Shown one piece after another: positions 42,859 to 53,921 of a DNA stretch of 64,000 bases; the stretch's first letter is position 1, and each line of letters starts with the position of its first letter. Origin of the DNA: Daedaleopsis sinensis (lineage: Eukaryota; Basidiomycota; Agaricomycetes; Polyporales; Polyporaceae); the NCBI GenBank assembly GCA_033807695.1, contig CM066307.1:1054001-1118000 (forward strand), given 5' to 3'. The translations under genes were made by a program, and so were the position numbers. A model generated the notes under the pieces. It was not told the DNA's origin. It was given only the letters and a program-made list of their open reading frames with translations, and ran no database searches.

Positions 42859-44364
42859 ATGTCCAGGTTCGACGATGCCCGACGGCAGATCCTGGCATCC
42901 TTCTCTACCCGGACTGCTTGTCGGAACACCGTGAACTCGGTGTCTTTCAAGGCCCCTTCCGCCCTCGAAAATCAAGATAGGGTAGTCATAGATGCGTTCC
43001 ATTTGCACGAGCAGATGTGGGTTGTGCTCGCGGTCTGTGACGGTACGCGTGTCCCCTTCTACGTTCTCCTCCAGCCGACCTAACCCTATTAACTATTGTT
43101 CGTAGGGCATGCGGGATCGGCGACTGCCGAGTCTACCGCGGAGCACTTGCCCAGACTCTTCACGCGGGCCCTGAAAAAGGTGCTCGCGACGCGGTTTGAC
43201 AGCCGGTTTGACCGCGCAACTTTCGTCGAGAACGCAGAGCACATATCGAGCATGCTGCAGACGGAGATCACTAACGCGGACCGCCAGCTCGGACGCGCAA
43301 TACAGAAGATGTGCGAACGGCCAGAGACAATGACTAGGGAAGAAGCTCTTAAGTTCATCGAGGACCACAGAGACGAAGTGGAGCTCGCGTTCCAGGGAAC
43401 GACACTCGCCATGGCCGTAGTGCATGTAGAGCATCGCCTCTTGTGGACCGCCGGGCTCGGGAACTCGACTGTTGGTAAGACTGCGCTTGTGAGGTGGACG
43501 AGGTATCACCGCGTGCTCATCGTCTCATCGTGCCGCACTCCACCCATTAGCCATATCGACGCATACTTCCGACCAGAGTCGACCTCAAGCGGAGAAATTA
43601 AGTGACAGCCACACCCTACGGGATTCTCAGGAGTACTCCAATGTCTCCTCCTCACATCCTGGAGAGACGATCGGGGACAAAGAAATGCGCGTGCTAGGCC
43701 TATCCGAGGTTACTCGAGGTATGACGCAAACGATCGCATATCGCGGGACTTCTTTTTGACCGACCCGGCAGCCATTGGGGACTTCCACCTGAAGCTCCCC
43801 CGCGACTACCTCGAGTATCTATTCCAGCACCTACCACACACCGGCCCCGGCGGCACGCCTCTAAAAGACTACATACCCTCCATCCGAAGTCCGCCATACA
43901 TCAGCTCGAGGCCGTCTGTCCGCTTCATCGACCTCGAGCCGAGATGGCATCACCGTCCATTTCTCATGCTGTTCACGGACGGCGTCGACCGGCTCGTCGA
44001 CGGCTCAACCGTCTTCAACCCGGGGGTGCACAGTGGCGCGGACCCCGCGAACATCGTATCCTCGATCCTGTTCAATAGGCGGGAGGCGTTTGCGGGCAAG
44101 CTCGAAGCCGTCCTCGGCCACAAGGTCGACTACCGGTGGCACGACGGGCGCGCAAACGCCATACTTGGGAACCTACTAGGCGGGACCGATGCCGAGCGGC
44201 TAGAGAGGGTCCTCGCGGCGCAGAGTATGGAGCCGACGGGGGACGGACGGGGAGAACGAGAAGGGTTTTGTATCGACGACACTTCTCTGATCCTGTGTGA
44301 TCTGAAGTACTTGTATTCGAAGTGTGCTTATAGAGCGGGCGACGACAAAGCTAAACCTGTTTAA
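42859..44364 (+). CDS. PP2C-like (PPM family) protein phosphatase, tandem copy 2
   Basis: Four exons: 42859-43042, 43106-43474, 43551-43718 and 43772-44364 (437 residues); exons 2 and 3 are 369 and 168 nt, identical in length to both neighbours. Motifs: ALENQDRVVI, AVCDGHAGSATAESTA, FQGTTLAMAVVHV, GLGNSTV, AIGDFHLKL, MLFTDGVDRLVDG and CIDDTSLILCDL. Compared with the other copies, GHGG is GHAG and the VGDS block is LGNS, so two normally conserved positions have changed while the metal-ligand Asps remain. The segment from exon 3 (SDSHTLRDSQEYSNVSS and on) is Ser-rich and poorly conserved. The C-terminus extends about 20 residues beyond the fold. Whether it is active or a pseudophosphatase cannot be settled from sequence. 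Confidence 0.83.
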
Positions 44365-44900
44365 TCATAACTTATCCCCACTAGATCCCATTAGATACAT
44401 CATTAGTACCGGCGCTCGAACTTGGATACATTAGAGTTGTTTGGCCTTGTATGAGTCGGTGTACTTCAAGACAACCGTCGGTTGCCCTCGATCAGTTCGA
44501 AACTACTTGCTTGACTGCGACCATCTTGATTCCACCTTTCGAACGACCATCTTGAACCTAGGAGTCTTAACTATCTCAGTGGACAGGATCCGATGGCGAC
44601 ATTTCCAAAAGATATAGATCTCAACGACAACTGGGTCTAGGGTATGTCACTCGGGCACAGGGTTCACGTGGATGGCACAGATGAGAAGTCTTAAGTCGTC
44701 CAGGCAATAGTCGGCTGTGCGAAACCCAAACAGCGATAGGCCCGTTCGCATACCAAGTAATTTGCTCCGCTCAATGGAACACCGGACCGTCATCTGACGC
44801 CTCGTACTAGCATGACACGCTCGGCAAGCCTGAGTAGGAGGATATATAAAGCAAGCCTCCTCACCAGACATGCACGGCTCACATCAGCCGCACAGATACC
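44365..44900 (+). promoter_or_regulatory. Spacer and promoter of PP2C-like copy 3, with TATA box
   Basis: TATATAAA at 44843-44850 lies 50 bp before the ATG of copy 3 in the expected orientation. The remaining spacer shows no frame or repeat of interest apart from two GACCATCTTGA repeats near 44518-44556. Confidence 0.5.
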
Positions 44901-46331
44901 ATGGCGGCCCACCTCGACGCCCTCCGCGAGCGACTTTCCGCGTTCTATACGGCGGCCGTCAGTGATACGGGCGCGCACACCGTCACCTTCCAGCCTTTCC
45001 TCGGCAAGAAGATCGAGGACCGCGTCGTGGCCGAGGAATGGGTCATTTCGGGACAGCGCTGGGTCTTCCTCGCCGTCTGTGATGGTAAGAAATCTCGCTG
45101 CATACTCAACAACGCGCATTGTGTGCTGACGGACTGGGTGTGTCTGGCACAGGTCACGGGGGCACATCGACCGTCGAGCACACTGCGAGGACGCTCCCCG
45201 GCCGCATACGCTCCGCGCTGACCGCGATCGTTCAGGACGACCTACAGAACCGGCTCGAGCGGACGAGCATCGCGGAAGCTGAGCCCGTCATCTCCGCGAT
45301 GCTCACGCGAGAGGTCGAGGCGCTGGACGCTGAGATCGGGGACAAGGTCCAGTCTCTCTGCCCCGACCCGACTGCGCTGACCGAGGAGCAAGTCCGCGCT
45401 CTCTTCCAAGAGCATCCCGACGAGCTCCTACGCGCCTTCAATGGCACGACGCTCAGTGCAGCGTTGATCAATATCACCCTTCGCCTCGTGTGGGGATTCG
45501 GGGTCGGTGATTCCAGCGCTGGTACGCCTCCGACACTTGCTCTGAGTCCAGCACGCCGCCGCTGACCTGTATACCGTCGCTGCAGTGCTCTCGACCGTGG
45601 GCTCCGAAGGCAGACGGCACGTACAGAGACTCTGTGCCGCCCACAGCCTGCAAGACCCGCAAGAGTGTGCGCGTGCAACCGCAGGACATCCAGCCGACGA
45701 GTCCGGCGTGGTGGAGAATGGACGCATCTTGGGTTGGCTCATGCTCCCGCGAGGTGAGTGCCCTGCCGTTCCCTGTGTCCGTGCAAGTAGCACACTGACT
45801 GTGAGCCCGGCAGCGATTGGCGATTTTTCGCTGAAGCTCCCGTCCACGTACCTGAGCCATCTGTTCAGGTTCCTGCCCCACACGGGCTCGTTGCCCATTG
45901 ACAAGATTCCCGGACGCATCAAGACCCCGCCGTACGTGATCGCCACGCCGTCCGTGCAGCTCACGGACCTGGAGCCTGTGTGGGACAAGAAGCCGATCGT
46001 GACGCTGTTCTCGGACGGGGTTGATCTGCTAGTCGACGGCTATACAGTCTTCCGTCGCGGGTCGAGCAGCGGCGCCGACCCGTGCGAGGTCGTTTGCAAG
46101 CTCCTGGAGGACGAGGTGGACCCGTCGGTCGAGGAGACCCTCGGGCATCCCGTCGACCTCCGCTGGAGCGGGGCGCAGGGGAACAAAGCTTTGGATGTTT
46201 TGGGGAACCTCATTGGAGGAGCGAGTGCTGAGAGGCTGGAGATGATGCTTGACCAGGAGCTTCTCGCTCAGAGGGATCTGGAAAGCATCTTCTATGTGGA
46301 TGATACCGCTGTCGTTGTCTTTCCTCTGTAA
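44901..46331 (+). CDS. PP2C-like (PPM family) protein phosphatase, tandem copy 3
   Basis: Four exons: 44901-45084, 45153-45521, 45586-45753 and 45814-46331 (412 residues). Motifs: KKIEDRVVAE (the Glu-Asp of motif 1 is intact here), AVCDGHGGTSTVEHTA, FNGTTLSAALINI, GFGVGDSSA, AIGDFSLKL, TLFSDGVDLLVDG and YVDDTAVVVFPL. It is the most canonical of the three and so the best candidate for an active enzyme. Coding GC is higher than in copy 1. A TATA box sits 50 bp upstream of the ATG. The 3' end converges on the HD-domain gene with only 79 bp between the two stop codons, so the transcripts may overlap. Confidence 0.86.
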
Positions 46332-46410
46332 CATACTCATCATTGAGATTAGGCATGTTGCCCAAACATAAGCACAAGCCAAGATAGCTATGTCATCGGG
46401 TCACCGACAA

Positions 46411-47368
46411 TCACAACTCGACAGCATATTCCTCATCGATAGCTTGCAAGAAGTCGAGCATCTAGACCATATCGTACCCTGGGTTAAGTGTCCCAACGCA
46501 AGAACAAACTGCATGCACTCACTAGCTGATGTCTCCTTTCGGCCAGCTTTTTGCCCTGCACTGTCTTGAGGCGTCCCCTTATGTGTAATAATTTGTCGTG
46601 GAAGTGGGCAATCGCTGAGGCATTGTAGTCTGGATCATCTTTGCTAGGGACATGCAGAGAACTGGGGAGACATTAGCTATGCATCCACGTTCTGCCTATC
46701 ATAGCCACCTACTGATTTGTGACCGCACTGTATGCAGCGCAGCGAACGATACCTGCAGAAGACACGGTCTCTACATCTCGAGGGCACCGGTTGGCGGAAG
46801 CCCGACTCACCGAACGCGCCTATGGCATCCAAACGGTCTGCGTCCTGAACGCAGTGGAGTTCCACACACTGTCGATGCCAGTCCTCGATCTGGCCCGCCG
46901 CCAGCCTTTTCTTCTCGGTGCTCCACGAGACGTTGTCTACGATCCGCGCAACGACACGCGCACGGCCGTCCTTCACGATGTCCACCCCGCTCTCTGACGC
47001 GGCCTTCTCAAAGAAAGGGAGGAAGAACGCGTACGGGTCGGCTGCCTCCTCGGCCGACACGTACTTTTTGTCGAGAACGTCGTGGAGGAGCGCGGCAAGC
47101 TCGATGGTGAGGAGGTCCGGCTGTTGGTCTGCGGGGAGGGTGGCGGACACGGTGCGCGCGAGCTGCAACGCGGTCTTCCGGACGCGTTGTACTGCACGGC
47201 GGGTGTGTAGAGTCGGTGTGTGTGAGGGGCTACGCGGTATACGCAGAGAAAGGACCGACCGTGGTACGCGTCGTGCGACGGGTCGTATCGTGCCATTGTG
47301 TCGACCATGAGCTTCTCCGCTGCTGAGATCACGAGAGCCTCTGCTTGGGTAGGATATGTTGCAGACAT
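46411..47368 (-). CDS. HD-domain phosphohydrolase
   Basis: ATG 47366-47368, TGA 46411-46413, at least five exons. Exon 1 (47260-47368) encodes MSATYPTQAEALVISAAEK and then PSHDAYH; splicing supplies V and QRVRKTALQLAR. The metal-binding H...HD...D signature is His in DAYHV, His-Asp in ELAALLHDVLDKKY, and Asp in VQDADRLDAIGAFG. Between them lie WSTEKKRLAA and WHRQCVELHC; the tail NASAIAHFHDKLLHIRGRLK is typical of the YedJ-like HD family in fungi. These proteins hydrolyse phosphomonoesters or nucleotides, but the true substrate is unknown. It shares a 186-bp divergent promoter with the ZIP zinc transporter gene. HD enzymes bind divalent metals; no functional link is claimed. Confidence 0.87.
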
Positions 47369-47554
47369 TGTAGCAGGAAGCTTGACAGCGAGTCGTAATA
47401 CGAGATATATAGTCGCAGCTGCAGACCTTGGTCGGCTTCAAGCTCGAAAGTGGTCGACTCTCCGGAACGCACGGAGAAGAGGCGCTGGTCAAGTGCTGTA
47501 GGCGTGTGTCGAGCGGGAGCGCCGCGATCACTTGTCTTGCTACCGTCTCCGACC
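47369..47554. promoter_or_regulatory. Compact divergent promoter, HD phosphohydrolase / ZIP transporter
   Basis: Only 186 bp separate the two start codons. A TATATA at 47405-47411 lies about 37 bp from the HD-gene ATG on its strand and could place the start site almost at the ATG. No zinc-response element was recognised. Confidence 0.4.
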
Positions 47555-49936
47555 ATGGCCAGCCTACGCTCCTACCGCCGGACGCTGCTCCTCCTCGCCC
47601 TCGCCGCCAGCCTCTCTGTGGGAACGTCTATAGTATCCGCCAGCGAGAAAGTTCCCCTCTTTGTCTCGGTGCGTGCGCTTTCCCGAGCCCGGACTGAATG
47701 GTCGCACGCAGTGTGACAGTGCGAACCACCTCAAATACGCCCGTATTGACTCAATGCCCTTCCTACCCACCTCTGTCCTGCGATTGACCCGCCACTTCGT
47801 GCGTGCAGGACGCGGACATCCAGGCATGCGGCCCCGTGCAGAAACTCAGCGCGCTCAAGGAGGAGCTCGAGTCCGCGCAGTCGCCCATCTTGCGGACGGT
47901 CTTCTCGTGGCTCTTCCCCTTCGGTCCTGGCTGGAACTCTGGTATGTCGCGCACCTTTTCTCCCTCGGCCACATCCAGACGAACGTGCATGAACATGCCG
48001 TGCTCGACCGCTGCTATGTGCCCGCCTTGCGTGCGTTAATGACTGACGCGCTCGCTTTCGGTAGTGCTCGGAACGTTCTACATCTCCTCGTTCGTACCGC
48101 GCGCATCGCGCACCGTCTCTGCTCTTCCTTGCTCAGGCTGATGCGGGGCTCGTTGCGATGCTTCTTGCACCCTCCCGTGTAGCGTTCCGAACTTCATCCT
48201 CGCATTCATTCCTGCGCAAATCAACCCCAACACGCTCAACACCATGACCGCCTTTGCGGTGCGTTTCCCTTCTCCCGATAATGCACCGCTTCTCGCACAT
48301 CGACGGCTGAATGCCCGCTGTGTTGCAGACCGGCGGCCTTCTATCTGATGTGTTCTTGCATCTCGTCCCGCACTCCTTCATGGGCGAGCACCAAGACGGA
48401 GGAGTCCATTTCGTCATGGTGGAGGAGAAGCGGAACATCTTGATCGGGTGCGTCGCCCTTCTGCGTCTTCTCGCCGTCAGCATGTGGTTAACGAGTACAC
48501 GTCCTCGGCAGTCTCGGCATCTTCGTCGGGTTCGCGTCTTTCTTCATCATGGAAAAGACTCTCCGGGTGCTCGGCGGCGAGGACGAGGAGGGGCACTCGC
48601 ACAGCCATTCGCACACTCACAGCAACGGTTCGGCCGAGCTCACCAACGGTCACTCGTCGGCCGTGTCTGTGTCGGATGAGAACGGCCTCAAGTCTCGTGC
48701 AAACGGTAAAGCTGACAAACATGAGAGCAACGGCAATGGTGCAGCGCACGACGCTCCCAAGCAATCGTCCAAGCTGTCTGCGTACCTCAATCTCTTCGGC
48801 GACTTCGTACACAACATGTCAGTCCCCCGCTTCTCGTCCCAGATCTCCAGTGACTCATGCTGCTGCATGCGGCCGTTTTTCCCGCACAGAACTGATGGCC
48901 TCGCGTATGTATCTTCTGCAGACTGCGACCGTCGCACGTTCGCGTCGCTGACTGGGAGGAGCTGTGATCGGTTTCCAGGATGGCCGCCTCGTTCTACTCT
49001 TCGCCGCTCATTGGGGCGACGACGACCCTCGCGTGCTTTGCGCACGAAATCCCACACGAGATCGCCGACTACTCGATCCTCATCCGGAGCGGGTTCACCA
49101 AAAAGCAGGCGATGCAGTCCCAGTTCCTGACTGCCATCGGCGCGTTCGTACGTCATCCATCTACCCCCGTCTCTTCCTCTCGCTTTTTGCGCGGCGTCTT
49201 CGACGCGTGTCTTCTATTTCGCCTCTGCTGCGGTTCAACCAGGCTGCAGAGCGGATGATGGCCTTGTCCTGCGTCTCGGTGATATCCGCGCGACCTACGA
49301 GCTGACTTGTGAACCGTTCCTGGTTATGTTACGATAGGTCGGGTAGGACACGATTTCTTCGCTGCCATCGCCTCGAGCTGACGGACCGGTCGTTTTGCAG
49401 AACGTTCATGGGCATCGGCATCCGCAATCTGTCGGCAGCCGCGGACGCGGACGCTGAGGTATCGAACTTCGCCGCAGCGCTCCAGCAGACGGCCGCTGGT
49501 GTCCTGGGCACCACTGTCCAGATGGCCGACCTTGTAAGTCTCCCAGCCGTGTTCCGGGACGCACAGTTTGACGGCAATTATGTGTGTTAGGTCATCCCCT
49601 TCGTCGCAGGAGGGTTCATGTACATCGGCGCTGTGGCGGTACTGCCCACGTACGTTCCTCTGCCATTCAACGGCACGCGGTGGATCCCCCTGACGCGCAC
49701 ACGATGACAGATTGCTGGAGGAGAGCAAAAGCGGAAAGCAGGCGCTGCGCGAGGTGACCGCCTATCACTGTGTTTTTCGCGTTTAGTGCTCACACGTTTT
49801 GCTGCTCTAGTTTGCGGCGATGTTCTTCGGGGTGGCGTGCATGTTCATGGTCGCGTAAGTGGGCCCGGCGGTGGCTAGCGTGTGTGGTCGGATCGCTGAC
49901 CACGCTGTCTTTCGTCTGTCCAGATGGAACGAGTAG
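47555..49936 (+). CDS. ZIP-family zinc transporter (Yke4/SLC39A7 type)
   Basis: Thirteen exons: 47555-47668, 47809-47941, 48065-48089, 48183-48258, 48329-48447, 48512-48817, 48890-48904, 48979-49147, 49338-49342, 49401-49533, 49591-49649, 49711-49753 and 49811-49854 plus 49924-49936 at the end, giving 417 residues. A signal sequence (RRTLLLLALAASLSVGTSIV) fits ER or secretory-membrane location. Then come FILAFIPAQ, TGGLLSDVFLHLVPHSFMGE, a His-rich loop (GHSHSHSHTHS), the metal site HNITDGLAMA and HEIPHEIADYSILIRSGF, and helices VIPFVAGGFMYIGAVAVLP and FAAMFFGVACMFMVAW. These are the family's HNxxD and HExPHExxD signatures, moving zinc into the cytosol. The reading frame closes only if a 5-nt exon (GTCGG) is included, giving IGAFVGTFMGIG. 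Confidence 0.88.
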
Positions 49937-51158
49937 ACGCAGAACGACGGTCATGGGGCGGACAGGGCCATGGCAGCGTGCGAGAGGCCGCGTATGTTCC
50001 GGGATTGGGCGACGGTGACTTGGTAGATCGCAGCCGGCTGGAGATGCGAGTATAATGTTACGATAGTCTAACTTAATTCGAGCACGCATACCAAAAGCGA
50101 TCCGCGGGATATCTGCGAGAAGGTGGACATCTAGATCGCCGAAGACGAGAAGAGCGCGGCGTGAACTCAAAGTGGGAGATCCCTCTGCTCGCGACGTGGG
50201 CGGGCTGGAGTGGGAGGATGGACGGCTGTGGGCTCGAGGAGGGGGTCGACGGAGGTGAGTGGCTGTCGCTTACGGCTGATCTGGGCTGGGCTGGGAGGGC
50301 AGCCGGGCGGGCGGCGGAGGGGGGGCCGGCGAACGTGCGTGAAGCGATTGGGTGGAGAGCGAGGCGGGCTGCGTTCGCTCTGTGCCCCTCGTCGCCCCCG
50401 CTGCCATCAGCCTCACGAACTCGGCCAAGGCGCCGACGGCCTCAATCCCACTCATAAACTCGCCCATAAATTTCGCCCTACTAGTCCCCTGTCTCCGTCT
50501 CCTCCTCCGGTCGTGTGCCCCCCTCTCCTCCTCCTCGCCGCCCGCGTGCTAGTCTTCGCCCCCGGACTTCCCCTCCAGACCGCCCCAGCCGGCGACAGAA
50601 CCCGTCTGGACACCACCGACGGCCAAAGGTGAGCAGACGACGCGCCACCCTCTGCTCCGGGCCCGGAGATTTGCTGCGTTCTCGGTCGCCCATCCACCCA
50701 CTGCAGCCGTGTGCTGATTTCTCGGCCTGTCCGACGCAGAACGCGAGGACGGCTACATCCCGCATCTCAGACCGTCCCACGATCGTCCACAAAATCTGCC
50801 TCCCGGCCACACATATCCGCCGCAGCCCTCGCCCACTCCTCTCGCCCCCCACCGACACCCACCGCCGCGCCGCGCCGGTCACCCCACCTGCCTCCAACAG
50901 ACTGCGATTACGTGTCCGTGACCATCGGCAACGTTAGACGTTAGACGCAGCCGACCGCATTCGCGAGAAATCGAGAAGGCACTCTCTCCCGGCTCCGACG
51001 CGCCCCCTTCAACATTCCAACTACAGCACCTAACTTGAACCACCGCCGCTGACTAGGTCGCCCATCCGCCCACTCCTAATCCTATATTATACCGCCAACA
51101 CCGATACCACGACCCCCACTGCCTCCTAATCCCACCCGCCCCTCCAGCACACGATACG
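49937..51158. other. Intergenic region ZIP / Nudix
   Basis: No gene supported. From about 50400 the sequence becomes C/T-rich, fitting the promoter and long leader of the Nudix gene. A minus-strand frame starting MGEFMSGIEAVGALAE near 50467 is too short to call. Confidence 0.45.
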
Positions 51159-51858
51159 ATGAGCAATAATAAGGGTCGTTCGACACCCCGCGTGGTCTGC
51201 TGCGCGATACCCATCGCCCGCTCCGCTGGCAAGGTCCTCGTCATCACAAGTAGGAAACGGCCAAATAACTGGGTCTGTGAGTACCGCGTTCTCTGCCCCC
51301 TGTCCGCCCCTGCTCCCCCCGGTGGACGAGTACTGACGAGTACCCTCCGTGCACCCTCGTCTGCACCCTATTCGACCATTGTCCAGTGCCGAAAGGAGGT
51401 TGGGAGCCGACGGACGGGGTGCTAGAAGCAGCAGCCTCGCGGGAAGCCTTGGAAGAAGGTCTCACCCTTTGTCCATCCGTCTGTCCCCATTCCTGACCAT
51501 TCGCTTTCCTCTGCCCCACCCCACCCCCACCCACGACGCTGCGTTGCCGCTTGCTTGCTTGCTTGCGCGACCGCGTTTGGCCCGTCCGTGCATCGCTCGT
51601 GCGCATGTGCATCCCCGTCCCTCCCCTCCTACAGCGGGCGTGCGCGGCACAATCACGCGCTTCGTGACGACGATCCCCTCGGCGTCGTCCACATACCACT
51701 TCTACGAGCTCGACGTGCAGGGCCTCGACGCCGAGTGGCTAGAGAGCAAAGAGCGGAGACGAGAGTGGGTGGACTACGCGGAGGCGTCAAGACGGCTCGC
51801 GTGGAAGGCGGAGCTCGCCCAGGGCCTCTCGCTCTCGACGCTCGCGCCCAAGCGGTAA
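51159..51858 (+). CDS. Nudix hydrolase, diphosphoinositol polyphosphate phosphohydrolase type
   Basis: Three exons, 51159-51276, 51387-51458 and 51635-51858, give 137 residues. Start MSNNKGRSTPRVVCCAIPIA, then VLVITSRKRPNNWVLPKGGW and the Nudix box GGWEPTDGVLEAAASREALE followed by EAGVRG, matching G-x5-E-x7-REUxEExGU. The rest (TYHFYELDVQGLDAEW and ERRREWVDYAEASRRLAWK) is the usual C-terminal part of DIPP/Aps1-like proteins, with REWVDYAEA as a hallmark. Such enzymes cleave diphosphoinositol polyphosphates and diadenosine polyphosphates in the cytosol. The second intron contains a TTGC tetranucleotide repeat at 51549-51566. Confidence 0.9.
51549..51566. repeat. (TTGC)n tetranucleotide repeat in a Nudix intron
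   Basis: Four tandem copies of the TTGC/GCTT unit within the intron between exons 2 and 3 of the Nudix gene. Confidence 0.8.
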
Positions 51859-53921
51859 TCGCAGGTGAGTGCCACGTCGCTCCTCTCGGGTGCGCCCCGT
51901 TCACAGCGTGCCCGTAGGCTATCCCACGGTGCGGGGAGACGAGCACACCGCTCCGGCCGCGCATCACCCAAAACGCACCTCCCCTCGACGTCGGCTGGTC
52001 CCTGCCGCCACCCCGCCACCCTGCGCATCGCACGCCGCCGCGCGCGCACACATACGCACAACGCCCGTTCTGCCTCTGCCACGTACTTTCTTTCCACAGA
52101 CACTCATCTGAACCAGCCCACTCACCGCTTTCCGCTATCGACCGACACCCGCATTTCGCATTCGCACGTCATCCATTGTCCATTGCCACTGTAGAGCTGC
52201 GCACACCCACCCACCCCACTACACTATGTCTCTGCCTCAGGCCCCATCGCCCACATCCCTCCCGTGTCGAGCCCGCTTCCGCTCGTGCCCGTGCCCCTCC
52301 TCCCCTCTGACCGTCTACCGTCTACCGTACCCGCCGACGCGTTTAATGCCCACGTATACCTTCCACTTCCGCTTCCGATTCTGATTATTCGCCTTCGCCT
52401 TCGCCTTCGCACCGCCCGATCGCCCACAGGCGGGGGTACCGTTGTTCCGCGTCGCGCGTAGCCCTTTGTACATTAGCCCTTCGCGTCGGGAGTGCTCGAT
52501 GATAGTTCGTGCTCGCTAGCCAAGCCTATACATAGGTCCTAGGATAGACAGGTCACAGAGACTGCCGCTGGACGCAGGAAGCACGGGCACTACTAGACTC
52601 TAGACTCTAGATCGCCACAGTTTGGTACTAGGCTCGACACACCCTTATACAGTACTAAGTAGTCACCGCTCACCGCTCACCACGGTCCATCCGATGCCAG
52701 TGCGTCACGCTCGAGTACTAGTGTTGGGGTTACCGGTACGTTGCCAGCGTCGTATCGTCGCGACCGCTGACGCGCTGACGACTCACGAGCGGCCTCCACT
52801 AGTACGTATACCTCCACCCGGTGAGATCATCTCTCGGCTTGTGATTGCGTTTCCCCGCCGAATGTCCGTGGCAGCTGCTCACGACGGTCATCCAGACAGG
52901 AACGTTATAACTTGGGATATTGCGAAATGGCCATGGCTGCGGTCGGACGTGCAACATATGCCCATCGAATACTTACACGCTCGCAGCTGCGCAACGGTAC
53001 CTTGCGCCTCAAGCTCAAGCTCAAGAGCCAACGTCAAGAGTCCATGCTCGATGAATGCAACGCCGCGCGTCGATGACGGCCTCCATTCGCTGTCTGTGTC
53101 AATGCCAGCATCGCAGGTATGTATGTACGTACTTTCCATAAAGTCCTGGGCATTTGGCATCCGGCAGCAGCCTGCAGGGGCCCGGGTACGCACGCCAGCC
53201 TTTCTCTGGATCCTGTATTAACAGAATATCGAATGGTTGGCCGACGTTGGCGGCGCACGCCGCATATACTTAAACCCACCAACGTTTGTGTGCGCGGCGC
53301 GCGGCGCGCGTCCTCTTATATATATCCGACAGCAGCCACCGTACATGTTAACGTTGCACTCGGACCACTGCTGCAATCTAATAACTGTCCTATCCACGCT
53401 ACGGCTGCACGTCGACACCCCTGGCTAATACCAGACTAGAAACTCAGACAACATACGAAGGGGCTTATTGAGGTCGCCTTATGCACTCCCGCCGTGGCGC
53501 ATGCCATGCTGGGACGAGCACATGGGGCCGTCGCGCGCGGTGCCTGTCCGCGGCCCGCCGGCCAATCAAGAGGGGCTGACGGCACCAGGCCCACGCCATC
53601 ATGCGCCCCCAGCACACGGCGCGTCCAGCCTCCGAACGCGCGCGCCCGTCGCAGATCAACGTGCACTGTGCTGCGTCCATCATGCCCGACGCTGGCCTCC
53701 GTCGCCGCTGATAAGCACATCGCGGGCGGGGAGCGTATAAGTATGTGATCCCACCCGGTCCACGCGCACTCTCGCTCGAGCTCACACCGGTACCACCGTT
53801 CGTCGCGACTACCGCCCCCAGGCCTCCCGTCCAGGCTGCAAAAACTCCGCGTCCCCGGAGCTAGACGACCGCAAAAAGCCCTCGACCGCACACAAGTTCA
53901 AGCTCAAGCGCAAGCTCAAGG
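51859..53921. other. Long intergenic region upstream of the phosphatase gene
   Basis: About 2 kb without a supportable gene. 51859-52460 is C-rich and likely 3' untranslated sequence of the Nudix gene. 52600-53450 has no coding pattern. A GTATAAGTATG TATA-like site near 53735 lies about 185 bp before the phosphatase ATG. Confidence 0.45.

Noticed and set aside
50270..50467. Minus-strand frame starting MGEFMSGIEAVGALAE, resembling the N-terminus of some fungal STAND-type proteins
   Set aside because: Only the first roughly 25 residues look protein-like and nothing continues it on either side.
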